From positions 4,712,001 through 4,776,000 of the forward strand of contig QYRS01000002.1 in NCBI GenBank assembly GCA_006503535.1: a DNA stretch of 64,000 nt, written 5' to 3'. Positions within the stretch are counted from its first letter, which is position 1, and every line of letters begins with the position of its first letter. The notes under the pieces are model-generated. The model ran no database searches. It was not told the origin of the DNA and worked only from the letters and a program-made list of their open reading frames with translations. This stretch comes from Arthrinium phaeospermum. Its lineage: Eukaryota; Ascomycota; Sordariomycetes; Amphisphaeriales; Apiosporaceae. The translations under genes and the position numbers were made by a program. Positions 58,565-64,000 of the stretch are shown here, in pieces.

Positions 58565-61500
58565 ATGGCTTCTGAAATGACGAACGGCACTGCCGCCGGC
58601 CACACGACGGCCAGAAACCCCTATGGTGAACGACTCCTCCCTCACATTGTCGACGACAATGCCACCCAGAAACCTGACGCAGAATGGATCTCGATCCCGA
58701 ACTCGTCCAACCCCAAGGACGGCTGGCGAGCAATCACATGGAAAGAGTTCGCAAACGCTGTCAACGCGTGCTGCCAAAGGATCATCGCACAATGCGGCGA
58801 GGCACCAAAGAACGAGTTCCCTACCATCACATACATCGGCCCCATGGATGCGCGATACTTCGTGAGTTGATCCGCCGCAACCACCTCTGCCCGGACACAT
58901 GAATTCTAACGATCATGCCAGGTGATTATGCTAGCAGCTGTGAAGACAGGCTACAAGTGTCTGTTCATTTCACCCAAAAACACGCCGGAAGGACAGATCA
59001 ACCTTTTCGACAAGACGGACAGCCACATGATCGCCTTCCCCGCGTCCCACCGGACCATGGTCGAGCCGTGGCTCCAGAAGCGCCACATGCACGCCATCGA
59101 GGTGGCCTCATACGACGACTGGTTCCCCAAGGAGCAGGCGCCGGTCTACCCCTATTCCAAGACCTGGGATGAGGGTCGCTGGGAGCCCCTCTGCGTCCTA
59201 CACACGAGTGGCAGCACGGGTTTCCCCAAGCCCATCGTCGTCAAACACGGTATGCTGGCGGCCGGTGATGCGTTCCACGACCAGCCGGAGTGGCAGGGAA
59301 CTCACTTGTTCCTGAGGGAGTGGCATGTGCGTATGAAGCGACAGTTCCACCCAAGTACGTTTCCCCACCATACATCATGGCATGTCATCTTCGGTACATC
59401 CGCTAACACCCAGACTAGTGCCTCTATTCCATGCTGCCGGTATTTACTTTGGCGCTTTAAACAGCATATACTGGGATACGTCCGTGGCCCTGGGTATCCC
59501 CGACCGGCCCCTTACCTCTGAGCTTGCCAAGGAGTGCCTCCAGTACGCGGATGTACAGGGTGCTCTGCTGCCGCCGGCGATTGTCGAGGAGATGAGCCAA
59601 AGCGACGAATGCATTGAGGTTATGAAGAAGATGAGCCTTATTGGCTTCGGAGGTGGCCAACTTCCTCGGGAGGCTGGTAACCGCCTCGTCAAGAACGGAG
59701 TGACCTTGGCCAACCTGATCGCAGCAACTGAGTAAGTACCTGAAGCCGAGCGGTTCTATCTGCATGAACCCCCAGCTAACATTGGCACAGATGCTGCCCG
59801 TTCCCGATCTACTGGAATAAGGACCCCAACCAGTGGCAATACTTCATCTACAACTCGGAACTTTTCGGGTGCGATTGGCGCAAGCAGGAGGGCCACGACG
59901 ACGTCTACGAGCAGGTCATTGTTCGCAAAGAGGAGAATCCGGGTCTGCAAGGATACTTCTACACCTTCCCGGAGGAGAAGGAGGTCTCGACCAAGGACTT
60001 GTACAAGCCGCACCCGACTTTGCCCAACCACTGGATCTACTACGGTCGCGCCGATAACATCATCGTCTTTTCTAACGGCGAGAAGCTCAACCCCGTCGAC
60101 ATCGAAGACATCGTCTCGGACCATGCCCAGCTTAAGGGCGCCGTCGTCGTCGGCTCGGAGCGCTTCCAGGCCGGCCTCATCCTCGAGCCCTTCACACACC
60201 CCCGCAACGAGCAGGAGCGCAAGGCCCTGCTCGACAGCGTATGGCCCCTCGTCGAGCAGGCCAACAGGGAGACAGTCGCGCATGGTCAGATTGGCCGTGA
60301 CTACGTTATCTTCTCGAGCCCTGAGAAACCGTTCCTCCGCGCTGGAAAGGGCACGATTCAGAGAGCCGGTACCGTCCAGATGTACGCCGAGGAGATCGAT
60401 AAGCTCTACGAGACGGCCGGTCAAGCTGCTGCGGCGGAAGCGCCGCCTCTGGACGTCAGCTCTGTGGACAGCCTCGCGCAGTGTATCGTGGAGCTGTTCT
60501 CCGCCAAGCAAGGTGCAGCTCGTCTGGAGCCGGATGCCGACTTCTTCTCGTCCGGTGTCGACTCGATGCAAGTCATCGGCGCATCCCGTCTTCTCCGCGC
60601 CGGCCTCGAAAACGCCGGACACAAGGTCGATCCCAAGGCCCTTCTTCCCCGTGTTATCTACAACAACCCAACGCCCAAGAAGCTGGCCACCTACGTCATG
60701 CAGACCGTGCTCAGCAACGGAAGCAACGGCGAGCTGAAGTCGGCCAACTCACCTGAGGCCATGGAGGCCCTGTGGAAGAAGTACACCGAGAACCTGCCCG
60801 GGCCTCAGAACCCGGGCCGACCCGAGGCTAACACCACTGGTCAGGTCGTGCTCCTGACCGGATCCACCGGTATGCTTGGTTCGTACATGCTGGAGGCCAT
60901 GGCGCGCGATCCCAAGGTCGCCCGTGTGGTGTGCCTCAACCGTGCCGAGGACGGCGGTGCCGCCCAGCAGGAGCGCCAGATGCGTGAGCGTGGTCTGGAC
61001 ACGGGCTACCACGGCGGCAAGGCCGAGTTCTACCGCGTCGACGTCTCGCGTCCCGACCTGGGCCTGTCGCCCGCTGTCTACGAGGGGCTGGCGCGCGACG
61101 CCGACCGCATGATCCTCAACGCCTGGCCCGTCAACTTCAACATGCCCGTCGAGTCGTTCGAGCCGCACCTGGCCGGCGTGCGCTACTTCGGCGACCTGGC
61201 CGCCCGCGCCGCCAAGCGTACCGCTGTCGTCTTTATCTCGTCCATCGGCTCCATCCAGGGCTGGAATATGAACGAGCGGGGCCGCCCCCTTCCCGAGGAG
61301 CGCTTCGAGGACTGGACCCTGCCGTCGGCGGGCTACGGCTGCAGCAAGATGGTGGGCGGCCTCATCATTGAGGACGCGGGCAAGAAGGGCGACTTCCCCG
61401 CCGCCGTCATCCGCGTCGGCCAGATCGGCGGCTCCGACTGCGGCTCCGGCGTCTGGAACCGCCACGAGTGGCTGCCCAGCATCGTGCACAGCAGCCTGTA

Positions 61501-61975
61501 CCTCAAGGCCCTGCCCGAGCACATCGGCTCCTTCGACCGCGTCGACTGGGTGCCCTGCGAGCGCATCGCGGGCCTCGTGCTCGAGGTCGGCGGCATCACG
61601 GTGGAGACGCCGCCCGCCAACATCAGCGGCTACTACCACGGCGTCAACCCCGGGACGACGTCGTGGTCGGGCGAGCTGGCGGCGGCGGTGCAGGCCTACT
61701 ACGGAAAAGAGAAGCTGCCGGAGATGATCCCCTTCAAGGAGTGGGTCGCGCGCCTGGAGCAGAGCGCGCAGCAGAACGCCGAGGACGTGGCGACGCGCAA
61801 CCCGGGCGTCAAGCTCGTCGACTCGTACCGCGAGATGGCGACCGCGGCCGACTTTGGCCTGCGGCCCGTCGAGCTCGAGACCAAGCGCACGGTGGCGCAG
61901 AGCCCCACGATGGCGCGCAGCGGGGCGGTGACGCCGGAGCTGATGCGGCAGTGGTGCGAGCAGTGGGCTTTCTAG
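58565..61975 (+). CDS. NRPS-like A-T-R enzyme (carboxylic acid reductase-type)
   Basis: Exons are 58565-58861, 58922-59354, 59419-59731 and 59791-61975 (introns 59-64 nt), encoding 1075 aa. An adenylation domain (LHTSGSTGFPKP, about 191-202; YYGRADNII) activates a carboxylic acid as its AMP ester. The carrier domain holds the phosphopantetheine serine in FFSSGVDSMQ (Ser about 606). A C-terminal reductase of the extended SDR type (LLTGSTGMLGSYML, about 702-715; YxxxK in GYGCSKM) releases the product as an aldehyde or alcohol with NAD(P)H. There is no condensation domain. This order is that of fungal aryl-acid reductases and aminoadipate reductase relatives. The substrate cannot be read by eye. 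A methyltransferase gene converges 0.85 kb downstream, suggesting a joint pathway. Confidence 0.95.
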
Positions 61976-62823
61976 ACTCTGGATATATTAGAGAGAAAGA
62001 GAGAGCTGGCTGCTTGTTGATTGGGCTGTAGAGTGTGGAGAAAGATCTGATGATCCTTGTTTTTATGACGACTTTTGTATATATAGCGAAGACATAGACT
62101 TATGACATATAATTTAGAGATGTATCTGAGACAAGAACATGAACTCTTCCCGAAGCGGACGTGATCAGAGGGCTTTGGTGCAATCTTCCTCAATACGGTA
62201 CTTTGGATCCAGGCCAATGCATGGGGGGATCCAACTACCTAACCGCAGGATTCGCGACGTGCATATTTAATCAACGGCCGCCATACTCCTGCATGCAGGG
62301 AACTTTTGACGATGTAAGTGCGTACTGGCCGTTGATATGAACTAATTAATGCATGCAAACCGATGTGTGTCCAATTCCTAGCCCTTTTGGACTCTCCACC
62401 CTACTTTGATTGCTACCGATAAGCCCCAGTGAGAACAAACCGGCCGCGTCTCTTCGTGAACAAGAAGCTCTGATAGTAGCATAGTAGTATTCGATTACCC
62501 CCATTTTGTGATCGGGAATAAGTGGAATTCAAGACAGGGGCTGTTAATAGAGAGTACGGTTCCAGTTCTGTTGCCGGATCTACATGGAGCCTGAGTGCCT
62601 AGTCACCTGCGCATAAGTAACTTTATTATGTGGCATATGCTGACCCGACTACGTAATATTATACACGCTCAGTTGCTCCGGGACACAGGGGTGTAGTTCC
62701 TTCTCTCGCCGAACTAATATTTAACCGAAAATTGCGGACTAACACCTCTAATGATGGTTGTCCTAATATCTGACCTGCATAGATCCTTCCGTGAAGAGAG
62801 GGGGGTGATTCGTCCAGCCCCAT
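61976..62823. other. Gap between converging genes
   Basis: About 850 bases, AT-rich, between the 3' ends of the A-T-R and methyltransferase genes. Nothing recognisable. Confidence 0.5.
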
Positions 62824-63794
62824 TCAACGGACTCTGGTGATAGTGAACAGCAGCCGCCGGCTATCCGCATTCTCCACAGGGCTGTCCGGGTTGACGCCCA
62901 CCATGTCCATATCGCCCGTCACCTCCCACCCCGTGCCCGTCGCCGCGCCCACCTCGTCCCACATAGCCGCCAGGGATCCGACGTCGTGCCGGAAGCTGAC
63001 GCTGCCCTCGTCGATGGCGGGCACGTCCCCCGGGCGCACGCTGCCCATCTGCCGCCCGACGAGGAGGCCGCCCTTCTTGACGAGGGGGGCGATCTGCTCG
63101 GCGGCGGCGATCTGGTCGGGCAGGGGGAAGAGGTGGAAGAAGGCGCTGCAGTGCACGACATCGAAACCACCTGCGCTCGCCGGCGGATCGGACAACAGCT
63201 GCGTCCAGGCCGTGCCCTGGCCGGGGCCCTGGAACACGTCGGCCACCACGAAGCGCGAGCGCAGCGTCGCGCCGTCCAGGAAGAGGTCCTTGCCGAGCTC
63301 CATCAGGGGACCCGCGATGTCGAGCCCGACCAGGTTCTCGGACGGGACGCCGTCGAGGACGAGACGGCGCAGGTCCTGGCCGAAGCAGCAGCCGATGTCG
63401 AGGTAGGCGGCGCCGCCGCCGCCGCCGCCGGGCGCCTTGAGGCGCCGGACGATGTCGGGGTAGCGCGGGTGGGTGGGCAGGGTCAGGTTGGTGAAGCGGT
63501 AGAGGCCGATGCAGGGGTAGGGGTTGGCGCGGAAGCCTTTGGCTCTCTATATCATGTTGCGAAGTAAGCAGGTCTGTCTGCCAGTGAGAGAGAACAGTCA
63601 TCACGACCAGATTTTACTACGTTCGTCCTGTCCGGCTTACTTACGATGTTATTCACGTGCGTGACGACCTCGTTGCTGGGGATCTTGGAGTACTTCTCCA
63701 GCAGTTCGTGCATGGGGGCGTTGATCTCGGTGGCGTCCTCCTTGTACCAGCCTCTGTTCCGTTCTGGATTGGACGTCTCATTGGTAGCAGCCAT
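62824..63794 (-). CDS. SAM-dependent methyltransferase (AusD-like, secondary metabolism)
   Basis: Exons are 63794-63645 and 63546-62824 (intron 98 nt), encoding 290 aa. The SAM-binding motif I is YLDIGCCFGQD, followed by NLVGLDIAGPLMELG and VVHCSAFFHLFPLPDQ. The segment YPCIGLYRFTNLTLPTHPRYPDIV upstream of motif I is typical of the fungal methyltransferase group that includes the austinol-pathway AusD (from memory). It probably methylates a carboxyl or hydroxyl of a small molecule. A poly-Gly stretch (GGGGGG) precedes motif I. It converges with the A-T-R reductase gene, its most likely pathway partner. Confidence 0.9.
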
Positions 63795-64000
63795 GATCTA
63801 GCCAATAGTGTATTTCGAGAATAGAAACAGGTATGTTCTGTTTATAAACAGAATAAATTAGAAAGGGAAGTTTGTTGCCGGGCTACGGTGGCAGGCTCGA
63901 AAAGGGGGTGAGCTGAGGAGGGGATTTATAAGGTGCAGATATGTTCCAAAATCAGTGACGACACACCCCAGACCCGACAAGGGGCGGGGTGATGGTGGGT

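Noticed and set aside
60749..61639. 296-residue minus-strand frame inside the A-T-R gene
   Set aside because: Antisense shadow of the GC-rich reductase domain.

Overview
The window looks like chromosomal DNA of a filamentous ascomycete, probably a Sordariomycete (inference). Genes are split by short GT-AG introns, mostly 55-110 nt, with CTRAC-like branch sites. Coding exons are G/C-rich at third positions. The gene families are typical of Pezizomycotina: a NACHT-ankyrin STAND protein, UstYa-like, DUF3176, DUF4419, GFA, a Pth11/rhodopsin-like receptor, an NRPS-like A-T-R reductase, and PAN/Apple secreted proteins. I rebuilt all gene models by hand from splice signals and reading frame; no alignment was run.

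Layout. 0-3.4 kb: an Hst3/Hst4-type sirtuin (-). 5-14.5 kb: P450 (+), small Kex2-type secreted protein (+), DUF3176 relic (-), acyl-CoA oxidase-like enzyme (-) and SDR (+), which could be a small or eroded metabolic cluster. 15.5-20 kb: a large NACHT-ankyrin protein (-) with a Cys-rich insert and a hydrophobic C-terminal tail. 20.8-24.1 kb: a tandem GFA protein (-) and a mitochondrial-carrier-like protein (-). 24.5-28.8 kb: a protein with a STAND-type N-terminal domain (-) and a DUF4419 protein (-). 29.5-34.6 kb: a UstYa/DUF3328 protein (+) and two related PD-(D/E)XK-like proteins (-). 35.9-37.3 kb: aldo/keto reductase (+). 37.5-44 kb: three neighbouring Cys-rich secreted PAN/Apple genes (-,+,+). 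44.2-45.5 kb: decayed MFS transporter (-). 46.7-52.1 kb: 7-TM receptor-like protein (+), DUF4267 protein (-) and SMP-C2 lipid-transfer-like protein (-). 52.1-58.5 kb: gene-poor, with gene relics. 58.5-63.8 kb: NRPS-like A-T-R reductase (+) and an AusD-like methyltransferase (-), which form a likely two-gene metabolite locus.

Two window-wide patterns stand out. First, a dispersed short repeat ends in an A/purine-rich tail. One copy has a perfect 16-bp target-site duplication, which indicates retroposition, and another sits inside an intron of the SDR gene. Second, five coding sequences carry a one-base frameshift that is repaired by adding a single C or G to a C/G run. That is best explained by systematic base-calling or assembly error, although real mutation cannot be excluded from sequence alone.
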